Source: Peribolospora baueri (lineage: Eukaryota; Basidiomycota; Peribolosporomycetes; Peribolosporales; Peribolosporaceae). From it: a stretch of 64,000 bases of DNA. The notes under the pieces were generated by a model that had not been told where the DNA came from, did no database searches, and saw nothing but the letters and a program-made list of their open reading frames with translations. The first letter of the stretch is position 1. Every line of letters begins with the position of its first letter. A program made the position numbers and the translations under genes. The DNA is taken from NCBI GenBank assembly GCA_029717555.1, contig JAMDHS010000007.1, positions 186,001 to 250,000 on the forward strand, written 5' to 3'. Below, in pieces: positions 49,431 to 62,002 of the stretch.

Positions 49431-52400
49431 TCACTCCTCCTCCACCGACTCCCCCTTCCTCCCTCCAACTTTGAAGGCGCCCTTGACAGGCAGCCCGCGC
49501 AGACCCAGTTCCCCCAGCCCGTCGTTCTGAATCAATACTTTGGCCTTGCCCTCTACGCCGGCCAAGGCGCCGTCGGAGCCGAAGAGGACCTTTCCGGCGA
49601 ACCGACGGAACACGGGTCCACGACCAGCGAGGACGTTGAACGGGATGTCCTTGAGCTCGGCCCGCATGAGGGTCACGCCGGGGCGGTCCGCGGGACGCAA
49701 AGTGGTGGCGGGCACGTAATTGGAAGGACGGAGGCGAGCGAAGGCGTTCGGAGGGATTGGATGCGGGAGGTCGTCGTCGCCGTCGTCGTTTGTTCGCATG
49801 GACGGGAGCAAGAGCTTACGAGACGATTTGGGCCTCATGCTCGGCGGGTAACCGTTGTCTGTGAATGAATGAACGCACGAGGCCCGAGGCGGAGGAGGCG
49901 TAAGCAGCAGGACTTGCTGAAGAACACAACGGAACACGGCGGACCAACGCATCGAAGGACGCGGAGCTCGGTACTTACAGACGAGAATGTCAGGCCAGAT
50001 CGCGGTGATATCGACCTTGATGGACTGAAGCTCGTCGGGAAGGTTCAGCTCGCCAACGATGGTACCCTTGTGAGGTGGGCGATAAAGACACGAAGAAGAC
50101 GCCGCCGGAAGGAGGAGCCGGGTGGAAACGAAGGGAGCGTAGGAAAGAAGGAGGCGAGAGAAGGTGGGTTAAACGCCGATTGTCGAAAGAAGGTGGAAAC
50201 TGATAAGGCGGTACAAGCCTGAAACACAGGACACACTCACACTGCACAGCAACTTGTCCTCCTCAAGCGGATGAGGCGTGATCTTCATGTCCTCGATCAC
50301 GATATCCTATCGCGCAAGGGAGTTGCGGGGAGACAGACGCGAAGGGCAGAGTTCCGGACGGATCGAATTCGGCGTCAGCACGCCATCGAATGGCCTTTGA
50401 AGGCGGAGCTCCACATGGTCGCCCATACCATCTCTCCTAAGAGAATCGTTTCGGCAGTCTTCACGTCAAGAGAGCAACGCGCTTAAAGGCTCACCTTGAG
50501 CAACTCGGTCCTACTCGTACCGGGGAAGCTAACTGCCAACTCGACCTCGCTGAGCATCTCGTCCATCCAGCTGGGCGTCGGCTCCGTCCGAGCCTGGTCC
50601 TCCGGCCGAGCAGGAAGCTTGGGAGGCATCTCCGGCCTCGTTCCCCGTCCACCTCCTCTGACGTAGACGCGGTTCGCTTGACCGCGCAGGAAGCGGGAAA
50701 GAAAGCTTGATAGCGCCGCGTCGGCGGGGCTACGGCTGGCGGCGGATACGGCGGGGTGCTGGTGCGCGTCGGGTTTGGTGCTAGTGGAGAACGAATCTGC
50801 GTTCCCGAGCGCCGAGGACGGGAGAGCTGCTGGTACCGAAGCGAAGACGAGCTGCGCCGTGTCGAGAGCTGTATCTAGCACGGGCGATGCACCCTCCTTC
50901 CCGTAGTCGTTGGAGAAGGCAGAGAGTTGTGCACGAGCTGCATCAGGCGGTAACACCCTCCCCTCCAATCTGAGCGTGATGTTGGCGCCCCCGTCCAAAA
51001 TGACGGGCTGAGTACGCACAAGCGCCATGAGGACCTTGTCCTCTTCCTTGAAGGGAAGCAGCTTCTCCGTTGCCACTGCGCCCGTTCCTTCCTCCTTCGG
51101 CACGGGAAGCCAGATGCCGAATGGGAAACGGAAGGGGAGAGAGGCGCGCAGGAACGGCAATGGGTTGGGAGCAGTGGCGAGCGCTCGGATGCCGAGCACG
51201 GGCGCCGGGTCTTCGTGCGGAGTGATCTGGTCATCACTGGAGAACGAGGGAGAGGAGTGCTCTAGTTGGAAAAACTCGTAATGTGAGAGATGTACGATGT
51301 CAGAGCCGGTGCGATTTTTGCTGTTATCGACGGGTACTGTAGACGGTGAGGAAAGGCGAGAAAAGAGGGGTAACAAAGACGTTGGACGTTGGCGAGTCTT
51401 CTTGCAGGACAGGCGCACGAAGGATGAAGCAATCGCCAGGAACTCACTCTTCTTTTCTACGGGAACCAGCACGTCTCTTTCCGTGACGTCCACCAGCCTG
51501 GTCAAGTCCCACCAATGCTTCTGCTCACTCGGTTTCCTCCCAGTCGTCCCCCCAGTCTCGGTGCCGTCGTTACGCATATCCTCGTCGGACATCCCCTCTA
51601 TGTGAAGAGAGGAGACGGACACGTGGAGTCGCAGCACTCGCGCTTCGTAAGCGCTCATGGCGTAGTCGGACAATGTTCGGGCAGGGGCGACAGGCCGAGC
51701 GAGGAGGGTGAGGTTGAGGCGGTGGAGGTCAGGGGTGGAGAGCGGCACGACGACGGGGTCCACATGGGCGGCCAACAAAGCAATGGGTGGCGGCCGGGCC
51801 CGGACGCCATCGTCCGCCTTGGAAGGGGTTTCTTGAGCGTCGGAAACGGACGAAACGAGGGCGGGAAGAGGGTCGTCCGCCAGTTGGGGTTGAGGCATAA
51901 CGAACACGTCCCCGAGCTCTATCCTCACACCCTTGACCTTCTTGACTCCCCAACCGACGATTCGTCTCTTGAAGCCATTCCCTCCGAGCCAAACGTCCAG
52001 CGCAGCATCCACATCCACCTTGACCCTGCCTTCGAGACGGAGCAGCACGCCGTCGTCGTCGACGCGGAGTACCTGCACCCCATCGGGCCCTTTGAGCGTG
52101 ACGGCACGCTGGAACATGGCGGAGCGCACCTCTGCAGAGGGGGAAGACAGCGCAGAGACGTACTGCTGCAGGGTAACGAAAACAAGGATGATACCAAGGA
52201 GGAGGAGAAGAAGCACGCCTGCGAAACAGGTCCTCCGACCGACGTAGCGACGGAGTAGGTTCCCGCCGGGCTTGGGAGGTCCGTTGACATCGTCGTCCTC
52301 ATCCTCCTCGTCGGCGGGCGTAACGGGCCCATGCTCGCGAGTGCCATGCGCATTGGCCTCGCGAACGTGCGCGGAAGTGCGACGACCGAAGGGTAGCTGG

Positions 52401-52675
52401 ATAGACGAAGCGAAGCGAGTGACGCGACGTTGCCAACGAACGAGGGCGCTCTGACCGTGGAGGCCATCGTCGTCGCCGTCGTCGTCGTCGTTGTCGTGCA
52501 CAGCGCCGCCTCGCTCGAGCAAGCTGCTCGACGGATCGTCGCTCTCGGCCGCTGGCCACGTCGCATCATAGTCATGACCCTGGGGGCCGTGAGGCAGTGC
52601 CGAGGGGGAGCTCGCGACCTGGTTATCATGCGATGGCAGGCCGCCGCCGCCCTCTGCGGGAGCGGTGGTGCTCAT
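49431..52675 (-). CDS. single-pass membrane protein, Tag1/YLR173W-like
   Basis: Read from ATG 52673-52675 (MSTTAPAEGGGGLPSHDNQV). An acidic, disordered cytosolic head of about 150 residues precedes one membrane segment (CFAGVLLLLLLGIILVFVTL), so the rest should face the lumen of the vacuole or another compartment. Lumenal blocks: SAMFQRAVTLKGPDGVQVLR, DGVLLRLEGRVKVDVDAALD, GVRIELGDVFVMPQP, IVIEDMKITPHPLEEDKLL, VGELNLPDELQSIKVDITAI, and a last exon with GVTLMRAELKDIPFNVLAGR, LGLRGLPVKGAFKVGGRKGE. This order resembles the fungal family of yeast YLR173W/Tag1, reported to help end autophagy at the vacuole. The family call is from memory of conserved blocks. Stop at 49431. Confidence 0.62.
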
Positions 52676-53259
52676 CGTGGCGCGAGCGGTGGGTGATGGG
52701 CGGGGCGTTGCTTGCTTCTCTTCTGCGCGCGCGACGCCTAGGAGCAATTGATGGGAAGAGAAGTGGCCGACCAGAAGGATGTGCGCCTCGTTCGTCCGTC
52801 CGTCGTCGTGGTCGTGGTCGTGGTCGTGTCTTGCTTGGACGCGAAAGGGGTTCTGTTCTTGTCCCAGTCCACCCGGCCGGCGGCGATCGCGATGTGTGCG
52901 TGGGCGCCCGCTTACATAACCCGTTTGCCACGTGGACTTGCCGACCCGTGCCGAGGCACCCCGACTAGCCGATAGCCGGGCCGATCGCGAACATGCGCGG
53001 GCGAGGAAAGGAGAGAAAGAGAGGGAGATGATCGAGGACGACTTTCGAGAACGTTCTCATCTCCTCCTCCATCACCATCGCCATCTTCCAGCGCTCGTCT
53101 AGGCACCCACCTCGCAGTCGAGAGAGCAAAGAGAGATAGGGCCGGCGCCGACTTGTCTTCGATTTGTCTTCCAGCTCTCCACGGCGAGAAAGAGAGAGAG
53201 ATAAAGGAAGAAAGGAAGGAAGGAGAGGACGCAAGGCGACTCGCGTACATCCCCGCACC
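52676..53259. promoter_or_regulatory. shared divergent promoter (Tag1-like / TPS3) with heat-shock and STRE-like sites
   Basis: A 584 bp gap between divergent ATGs. It contains a three-unit heat-shock element (53044-53056) and one AGGGG stress element core (52846-52850). GTC/GTCGTG repeats lie near 52798-52830. Confidence 0.6.
53044..53056. promoter_or_regulatory. heat-shock element, three perfect alternating units
   Basis: TTCGAGAACGTTC gives TTC-nn-GAA-nn-TTC, the canonical Hsf1 trimer site. It lies 204 bp before the ATG of the trehalose regulator, on a gene class known to be heat-induced. Confidence 0.7.
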
Positions 53260-56200
53260 ATGGCCAACCAATCGCTCACCCACCGCGTCCTCATCGCCTC
53301 CCTCTATCTCCCCGACACCGTCGTCTTCACCCACCCCGGCCTCGCAGATGCCAGCCCCGGGGCCGCCGCCGCCACCGCGCGGGGGCCCAAGGCCCCCTCT
53401 CCCAAGCCCGATGCCCGCCAGCCAGGTGCAACGCAAGCGACTCCGAGGCAAGTGATCAATCCCGCGCAGAGCTACTTCTCCTCGGTCAATACGGAGATCC
53501 CTAACCCGCACGCCAGCGCGCCCAGGAGCAGGAAGAGCAGCGGCACCTGGGATCGGCCGAATGTGTCCAGCGCTCCCGGCGGCACGCCCGGCTCGACGAC
53601 GCCTGGTGGCCGGCAGAACATGATCGCTGCGCTGGCGCCGATCAGCATCATCGATGACTTGACAAGCAAGGTGAGTTTCAGCGTCAACTTGCCCCATGTA
53701 TGGCCCCCTTTGGCTCTGCGCCATCACTGACCCTTGTCGCTTTTTCTTTCCATCTGCTGCCTCTCTTCGCAGTCCAAGATTAACACTCCATCCCCGTCGA
53801 CACCCGGTGAAGAGGGCGCCATCGCTCCAATGACGCCCGCTGTCGTACCCCCCTCTTCTGCAGCTTCTTCTCTCTTCCCCCTGTCCCGCGCTTCCTCCGA
53901 CGGTCCCGGCTCGGCAGCGGGTGCAGGCGCTGCCGCTGGCGCGACAGGGCTGCCCACGAGCTCGGGCGGCGGAGCACAGCCCAGAACGTCCCTCGAACGC
54001 TCCCGCTCCTTCCAACCCATGCCCGACTCGCAGATTCGGAATCTCACAATGTCTCGCGTGGCTTCTGACTCTACCAAGAAGGCACCCAGTGCTATCCCAG
54101 GTATACCAGGCGTCAACGGCAGTGGTGGCACCGGTCCCGGTAGCGTCACTCCTTCCCCTCTATCCTCTGCCCATGGAGGCGGCACCAGGGACGTTACCGG
54201 GATGGCAGGTATTGGCTCGAACACGAACATCACCACCGCAACAACCGCCTCAAGCATCGCCGCCAGTCCTCTTACTCTGAACATCTCCGCCTCCACGCCC
54301 GAGAGCTCTTCCCCGCATCCTCGTCCCGTCTCGGCAGAGTCAAAGTCCGCTGGCGGCAGCGTCAACAGTCCGAGTGGAACCAGCGGCAGAAGGTTCGGTC
54401 GCCCCCCATCCTCCACCTCCTCTTCGAGCCTCTCTCATCGTCGGAGCAGGTCGTCCTATCGCTCCGCTCGCCGCTCCCGTAGTCGGGACGATCACGGCCT
54501 AAACGGGGGCGCGGGGCCGAGTAGGAAGCTACGCTCTTCAGGGAGGCACAGCAGCGTATCCTCCAGGGGAACCGTCGACACCCTTGAAGGAGCGGACGCG
54601 CTCTCGTTGCCGGAAGCGGACGGACAGCGAGCCGAGGAGGTCGGCTGGGATTGGGAGTGGCACATTGCACCGAACCCGGCCGGCAACGTGGGTCTTCAGA
54701 ATGCCGTGAACGCCGTAAAGGGTAAACTGCGAGAGAACGTCTGGATCGGCACATTGGGCGTGGAGACAGATGAGTGGGACGCAGAGCTGATGGGCGATGT
54801 GGAGAAGTCCTTATGGGAGCGGAGGAGCAGCGTGCCCGTGCTCGTCGATGCAGAGACATGGCGTGGTGCTTACGACGTCTGGTGCAAGCAGGTGTGTTGC
54901 TTTAGACATGTCGACTTCTACGGAAGGGGGTGCAGCGGGCGGGTGACTGACTTGGAACATTTCGTCGTCTCGTACCTTCTGACTACGTTCATATCTGGCA
55001 GATTGCTTGGCCTACCTTCCACTATACCATTCCCGACGTGCCTAAGAGCACTGCTGTGAGTGTTCCGGATTTATTCATCGTCCTCTGATCCTCGTTTCCA
55101 TCCTCGGGACTGGTACTTACCGCTCTCTATACCGCCTGACACCTTCCCCTCCCTCTCGTTGCCTACTTGCTTGCATGCCCGTAGGCTTTAGCCACAGATG
55201 CGTTCGAAAGGTATGAGAAGCTGAACAGGGCATTCGCAGACAAAATCATTGCGACCTATCGAAATGGAGACATCGGTGAGTTTAGCCGTCCCCGTTTGAG
55301 CGTTTCACACCAAGCTCTCTTTCCCTCGGTATGATGTTGAGGAGCGATCGACTTACATACACGCGCCTATCCTATCCATGCACGTTAACTAGTGTGGGTG
55401 AACGATTACCACCTCCTTCTCGTCCCTCGCATGGTGCGCGAGGCCCTTCCCCACGCCATCATCGGCTTCTTCTTGCACATCGCCTTCCCTAGCTCGGAGA
55501 TCTTCCGATGTCTTCCTGGTGAGTCCAACCTTCGCTCCATTCAGACTTTGGTAGTACCATGCTGCTCTTGTGCACTTCCACTCATCACCCCTCTTTCTTC
55601 CACTTCCGCTCCTTGTCTTTTCGTGAAAGGCCGGGCCACCATCCTGCATGGCATGCTAGGTTCAGACACAATCGGCTTCCAAACGACATCCTTCGCGCGA
55701 CATTTCCGCCAAACCGTAAGCCGAATCCTCCAGCTCGAAGCCACTCCCAAAGGAATCCAGCTGGACGAACGCTTCGTGCACGTCGGGGCCTTCCCGATCG
55801 GGATCGACTTTGAAGGGTTGAAGATGAAGAGGGCCGAACCAGAGGTGCAAGAGTGCGTGGAGTTTCTGAGGGAGAGGTATGCGGGGAAGAAGTTGATCGT
55901 GGGCAGGGACAAGCTGGATTGGGTCAAAGGTGTTCGACAAAAGCTGCTCGCTTTTGAACTGTTCTTGGAGGAGAATCCCGAGTTTCAAGGGGAGGTGAGT
56001 TTTGTTTTTTCTGGATCTTTGCATGACGATATATTGGAGTTTGGACCTCGGTTTGATTTCCTCACCCTCACTCACTCCACGCCTTCGGTCTTTGCCTTCG
56101 CCAAGGTCGTGCTCGTCCAAGTGGCCATTGCGACGACGGAGGAGAACGAGAAAGGCGGAGAGGTATCCGATGTGGTGGCTCGTATCAATCACAAGTTCTC

Positions 56201-58429
56201 CACTTTGTGAGCCTCTCGCCTTCAACTCCTTGTTTCTCGCCCTCGCTTGAGCTCACCTAGAATCTGCCTCCCCCGGTCGCATGCCCATCTACCCTATTCC
56301 AGCACTTATCAACCCGTCGTCTTCCTCCACGTCCAAGACATGACCTTCTCGCAATACCTCGCCCTGCTTACGGTCGCCGACGCCTTCTTTGCCTGCTCTC
56401 TACGCGAAGGCATGAACTTGACCAGCCACGAGTTTGTCGTCTGTCAGGAGAAACGACATAGGCCTTTGATATTGAGCGAGGTGAGCCGCCACCGCCGTTC
56501 CTTCACCCACCCCCGGCCAGAAATATCTTGGATTCGAGAGGTGAGACTGAAACAGCATAGCTGACGCCTTCTCTCTCCTTTCTGCGTCTTAGTTCACTGG
56601 AACGTACAGCTCTTTCGTGAGTTTTTTCCCCCTGGCCTTGGGTTCCACACATAGTCATCTTGGGAGCGACAAGTAGCTAACTCGCGCTGTGTTGGTGTTA
56701 TCAGCGAGCTTGCATCACTATCAACCCGTGGAACACCGTGGGGGTGGCCAAAGCCATCCGCCAAGCGTTGACGATGAGCGATCAAGAGGCCAAACTAAGG
56801 TGGCACGTGAGTGTGACCAGTGGCATGCTTGCCCTTCGCGTGTACGAAAGGTTCTCATGGCGCCGGTTGGAACATTTCTACAGGACCTGTACCGCACCGT
56901 GCGCTCTCAAACCGCCCAACACTGGGTACTCTCCCTCCTCTCGCGCCTCGAGCGCGCCCACGCCGAAAAACAGCGCCGTGACGCCCTGTTCATCCCTCGA
57001 CTTGAGCCCACGCTCTTCTCCTCCGAGTGGCGCGCATCCAAAACCCGACTCGTCCTGCTCGATCTGGAGGGCACGCTGGTCTTGGAGGACGTGCAGGCTA
57101 CGAGAAGAGAAGGCTTCGTTGTTCCCGAGAGGGTGGCTGATATCCTGAGGCAGCTGTGCGCGGACGAGAGGAACAAGGTGTTTTGCTTGAGCGGAAAGAG
57201 TATTCAGGATCTTACCAGGCTTGGAGATCTAGTTCCAGGCTTGGGTTTATGGTGAGCGTCGTGGCCTCACTAGACATCCCGACTTGGCGCAGCCGAGCTA
57301 GGTGCGTGAACACTCACAGCTTCCGATCGTCCTCATGTCGCCCTCTGCTTTTACTTCATACTGCTGCCGTGACGCAGCGCGGAAAACGGGTGTTTCCTGC
57401 GAATGCCTCACGAAACCAACTGGATCTCCATGGTCGCCGGCATTTCGCTCGGTTACCGTGAGCCCGTCAAGGAAATCCTCAACTATGTGAGCCAAACTTT
57501 TCTTCCATCTCCCGGATGGACGCGACAATGCTGACGATATTCTGGGTTTCGGTTGCTCAAAACGCGTGCAGTTCACCGAGCGTACGCCCGGTTCGTTCAT
57601 CGAGGACCGCGGCGCCTCCATCTGCTGGCGCTTTCTTCCAGGTGGGGAGAAAGATAAGAACGACGCCGCTTGGGCAAGGAGACAGGGTAAGCTATTAGTT
57701 TGTCCATCCTTGTTGGCCATTTTTTCCCGCTTAGATGTGGAACGAAGGACGACCATGCTGAATGGTCTTTGAATTGATCACGATCGAAACACAGCCGCCG
57801 AGGTGCAGAACCTGATCTACGACAGCCTGAGCGAGCGCTTCTCGCTGCACATCATACCTGGCAAACACAGCTTCCTGGTCATGCCCAAGGTCAGTTTCAG
57901 GCCTCTACGTGAAAAGTCCTCCCCACACTCAGGTCTTTCAAGTTCGAGCGCTCACCTTCTCTTCCGCCCCATCTCTCTTGCGCAGAACACGAGCCGCGCG
58001 ACGGCCGTAGCGCACGTCCTCCAAGTAAGCGCGATGGGCGGTATCAGCTCGCCCACGTCCGGGATCGGCCTCGGTTCGCCGTCGTCCACCATCGTCCCCC
58101 ATCCACACTATTTCGCCGCCTCGTCCCACAACGGCGCAAGCGCTGGCGGCGGCCTTATAGGCTTCGGCCTGAACATGACGGCGGCCGGAGGGGGAGCGAC
58201 GGACACGTTTGACTGCGTGCTCGCAATTTCCGAGGACGAGCGCCTCATGTCGCTCGTCAACGGCCTCGATCTGCCTTTCGCGCCTTTGTCGTGTACCACC
58301 ACGAAGAAGGGCTCCGAGGCGAGCTTCCAGTTGGAGGGTGGGGATGTGGTTTTGGACAAGCTGGCCGAGGTGCTTGAGTTTAGGGCTCGAGATGAGAGGT
58401 GGGGTGGGCCGGAGATGTCAGACGTCTGA
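53260..58429 (+). CDS. TPS3: trehalose synthase complex regulatory subunit, TPS3/TSL1-like
   Basis: A large subunit that stabilises the trehalose-6-phosphate synthase/phosphatase complex. About fifteen exons from ATG 53260 (MANQSLTHRVLIASLYLPDT). An S/G/P/R-rich region fills 53350-54600. The glycosyltransferase-20 part includes WVNDYHLLLVPRMVREALPH, TILHGMLGSDTIGFQTTSFA, HVGAFPIGIDFEGLK, KLIVGRDKLDWVKGVRQKLL and FFACSLREGMNLTSHEFVVC. The phosphatase-like part has RLVLLDLEGTLVLEDVQ, where the TPP motif DxDx(T/V) reads DLEGT, so the second catalytic Asp is replaced. ENGCFLRMPHETNW, IEDRGASICWRF and IIPGKHSFLVMPK follow. The degenerate phosphatase motif argues for Tps3/Tsl1 over the active phosphatase Tps2. 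A heat-shock element precedes the gene. Confidence 0.87.
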
Positions 58430-59444
58430 GCGCAGACGGACGGACTTGGTTGTGCCAGTCAGTCATACCTAGCTCATAGTTTTCAGCTATTCTGACGATA
58501 CCTTAACAGACAGGTACATATTTTGTGTTTCTTTTCTACGTATGTGACACCACCTCCTCTCCTTCCAGTCTTCCTTTCGTCCTCGTTCTCCTTCCATCCG
58601 CCACCTGCCCGCAAGTTCGATCTTCATACGATCCACACAACACTCTCTGCTCCCTCCTCTCCTCTCTTCTTCTTACTCAATGCGCTCCTGCCATGTTCTG
58701 CACCATAGCTCCGTTTGTCCACCCCCCTCAAATGTGTAAGATGAAGACGTTCGCTTCACGTGAAAGCGTGAAAAGGGAAAGCGTGGGAGCACAGCCATGG
58801 AAAGTGGGAAACCAGATGCTAGACAGGGCGGGCTAGGTGGGTGCTGATGACGGATGGTGTCATGCACCATCACCGACATGACCGGTACGATAAAGAAGGT
58901 CATGCATGCCGCACAGGAGCTGGAAGGAAGAGGGGCGCACATGTGGGGAAAGGACGGCCACGTCATGAGCTCATACATGCATGGTCGTGGCCGAATAAGG
59001 TCACATAAATTCAGGCAGGGAACTTATCATAACAAGCTCAACTGACTTGGAACCCAAGGAAGACGAGGTGGACAAATAGTGACAGATGCGCAGAGGGTAG
59101 TGAGAGCGGTCGCGCTGCTTTAGACCTGTGCGCACCGTGGGGCAGGGGATGGATGCGCGTGTAAGGATGAACTCGGGGGAAGTCTTTCCCGGCTTTGCTT
59201 CGACATGCTTCTTCTCCTTTCCTTGGCCCGCGGCTTTCAGTCTTCTCATGTCCAGATGTTGTCCGGGTATGCGCAAGCAACGCCTGCGCAAACCCACTTC
59301 ACACCCGGAAACCCCCATTCAATGCAGAGTGGAGAGGACCCAGGAAATAGGGTCATGTCTAGAATGCAAGAGAGCGATGACGTCCTCTGAGTATTGCACA
59401 GGACAGTGCGTGATTGACTGAGACGAAGGAGAGCGGCAACGACG
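58430..59444. other. convergent intergenic region
   Basis: About 1 kb between TPS3 (+) and the uS19m gene (-) 3' ends. A minus-strand frame at 59001-59318 is lysine-rich but lies beyond the uS19m stop and lacks any family likeness. No gene supported. Confidence 0.5.
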
Positions 59445-60163
59445 CTATCGGTTCTTGGTCAAGCTGAGGAGAAGGACAACAGCCAAAGCAGGTTGAATGC
59501 AAAAAGACAGACAGACGTAAAGGCGGACCATCAGCGTCGAGAGGAAACGACGAAAAGGAAGCGAAATCGGGCGCTCCATCGTCCCTCATTATAACCAGAG
59601 CAATACGACAGAGGACAACGCACCGGTAAGTGAACCTCTTCCTCGTGATAGCGAATTCGCCCAGCTTGTGTCCAACCATCTCTTCGGTGATGTTCACGGG
59701 GACGTGAGTCTTGCCGTTGTGAACGAGGAATTTCAGACTGCCGGGGAACGAGCGGACCGAACCAGGTCAGAAAGGGCGACTCGGGAGGCTTCTCCTCTAA
59801 TTTGCTCACCCCACAAAATTCGGTAAGATGGTACAAGAGCGTGCGTTGGTGGGGATGGGGGTGCCGGTCTTGAGCGCTTGTTGTAGGTTTGGAAACGCTA
59901 CAAAGAAGGGCCCTGGGATGGCATAAAACAAAACGCAAGAGCAAAAGATGAGCATGAAAAAACGAAAGGCCAAAAATAATACGAGAAACAGTTCAAAGGT
60001 AGATGAGATGGATGACTGCTCGCTTGCTCGCTTCAAGCTGCCACTACACCAATGTGACCCCCGCGCCACATCGTGCCCCTAGGAGCGAAGCGTACCGGCA
60101 AACTTGCTACGTTTACTCACCCTTCCAAGCAGACCGCTTACACGCCACCGCCGTCGCAAACAT
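59445..60163 (-). CDS. RSM19: mitochondrial ribosomal protein uS19m (Rsm19)
   Basis: A small-subunit mitoribosomal protein of the bacterial S19 type. Four exons join in phase from ATG 60161-60163: [14 protein letters not shown], completing [19 protein letters not shown] across the first intron, then [14 protein letters not shown], then [20 protein letters not shown] and [19 protein letters not shown]. The last exon (59463-59445) adds only LTKNR and [20 protein letters not shown] and GHKLGEF are the bacterial/mitochondrial S19 signatures and rule out cytosolic RPS15. The protein is about 90 residues, normal for the family. It diverges from the Tra2-like gene across 385 bp. Confidence 0.93.
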
Positions 60164-60548
60164 GGCTCTCCCGTCCGCAGATGGAGGTTGCGTGTGGACG
60201 TATACGGTGCGTGACGAGGTGAAAGATGGCACCTTTCCGGCGAATTTCGCAGCGACGCTTGCTGGTGTCGGCCTCGACCCAAGGTCAAGGTCCCGAAGGA
60301 CTGCGACCAATCCACACACGTGACACAACCGCAGCGCGCACAAGCCGAGCACGTGAAAGCTCGCACACGCGTGCGCAAGGCATTGTGGCTGGAGCGACGG
60401 ACGACAACGTCGCCAACACGTCTTCTCCTCACACTTCGTCTCCAGACTGTGTACGTCCTCGTTTGTACGTTCACAGCTCAGGACTCGTCTTTGATCTCAG
60501 CTTCGCTCAACCCTTCGGAAAAGCGGCGCCCACGACACGAACAACGTA
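60164..60548. promoter_or_regulatory. divergent promoter (RSM19 / Tra2-like)
   Basis: A 385 bp gap between divergent ATGs. It is GC-rich with several CACACG and ACACGTG-like words (near 60315 and 60350). No open frame here is convincing. Confidence 0.45.
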
Positions 60549-62002
60549 TGAATATGGCTGATCAAGACGGTACGTGTCCATCGCCCTTCGTCGACGGCGA
60601 CGCCCGGCCGGCCGCCACACACGCATTCAGTTCACTTCGGCTTGCCTTGAGCGTGCCATCCATCGACTTCGCCTCTCATGTTGCCGGTCTCTGCCTGTAC
60701 ACACTCCTTCTCGACCCTGTCGCTCGTCCGACGCGGCCGTATTCCTCTCGTCCCTCCTCTCGCCTGGCCGGCCCGCGTGATTTATCCGACCCGCGCAGCG
60801 ACTGATCAACTCACCAACTTTTCCGTCCTTCTTCGCCCGTCCATCCGTCCATCACGTTCATCCATCCGTCCTTCCCATCTATCCATCATCGACTTGCACG
60901 CCTTATGCCGCCCTTCGTACGTACTTTGCTATCCGTCCTCGCTTTTTGCTGACTTGTTTTCGCAGCGTGGAACGGTGACGACCGCCGCGAGGCCGACGAC
61001 GCCGCCTGGAACAACGCTCGCTCCCCCTCTCCTCGGCGCGACACTCGGTCGCCTCCCAGGAGGTCGAGGTCGCCGCTTGCCAGAAACGGGGATTCGCGTG
61101 GCCGGTGAGTTGATCCCCTGTCTAGGCCGCTTTGAATGACTGATTCGAAGCGTCTGCTCTGGATGATCGCACGTGTCTTAGACCCGAGGAACCTGGCTTG
61201 AACCCCGGAAACAACTTGCACGTCTCAGGCGTGAGCTCGAAGACGACCGACCGCGACCTCGAGGACGCATTCAGCAAGTATGGCAAGGTGAGCAGTCACT
61301 CCTCGTAGCTCTACGTGCTAGGACATCTCGTTATGCACTGCTGACGTAGGTTTCCCTTTGACCACACATCACAGGTGGCCAAGGCTCAGATCATGTATGA
61401 CCCGCATTCGCGCGAGTCCCGGGGCTTTGCGTTCGTCACGATGGAGACCAGCGAAGATGCTGACGCGGCTATTGCCGGTATGAACGGTGTGGAAATGCAG
61501 GGCCGCGTCATCAATGTGCAGAAGGTAGGAGATGCGCGTGTATCGTCAGTTGGTGTTCTTGTTTGAGCGCGTGTTCATCATGCATTTTGAAACAGGCTCG
61601 CCGCGGCCGCGCCAGGACGCCCACTCCGGGCAGGTACTTCGGTCCTCCGAAGAGGGGTGAGTTTACGAATCTCTGTCCCGGTGAAGGCGGTGGCAATAGG
61701 GTCTGACAAGAGATGGGCCTTTCTTCTGCTGCATCCCAGAGATGAACAGGCCGTATGATCCTCGCCCGTACGACTACCGCTACCGCGACTATCCCCCACC
61801 TCGCGACTATCCCCCGCGCGACTACCCGCCTCGCGATTATCCTCCCATGCGCGGAGGAGATCCGTACGAGCGCGAACGCTACGCTCGCTTTCCCCCGCCT
61901 CGTGACTACCCGCCCCCGAGGAGCTACCGTGACTACTCGCCTCCGGCTCGTCGTGGCTATGATGACCGCAGGTACGACGACCGGCCCCCCAGGAGGTACT
62001 GA
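60549..62002 (+). CDS. TRA2: Tra2-like SR splicing factor with one RRM
   Basis: A nuclear RNA-binding protein that promotes exon inclusion. ATG at 60549 or, two codons on, 60555 (MADQD). Exon 1 ends 60570; exon 2 (60966-61104) encodes an RS-type stretch with SPSPRRDTRSPPRRSRSP. The RRM spans the next exons: GLNPGNNLHVSGVSSKTTDR (RNP2 region LHVSGV), then AQIMYDPHSRESRGFAFVTM with RNP1 RGFAFV. It is followed by RGRARTPTPGRYFGPPKR, the linker that marks Tra2 proteins (TPTPG). The last exon is a Y/P/R-D repeat tail with several DYPP units, ending DDRPPRRY at TGA 62000-62002. RS - RRM - linker - R-rich order fits Tra2. Confidence 0.9.

Noticed and set aside
59001-59318. A lysine-rich frame that could extend uS19m
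   Set aside because: The small exon at 59445-59463 completes the usual S19 end with a stop, so this frame lies outside the gene.
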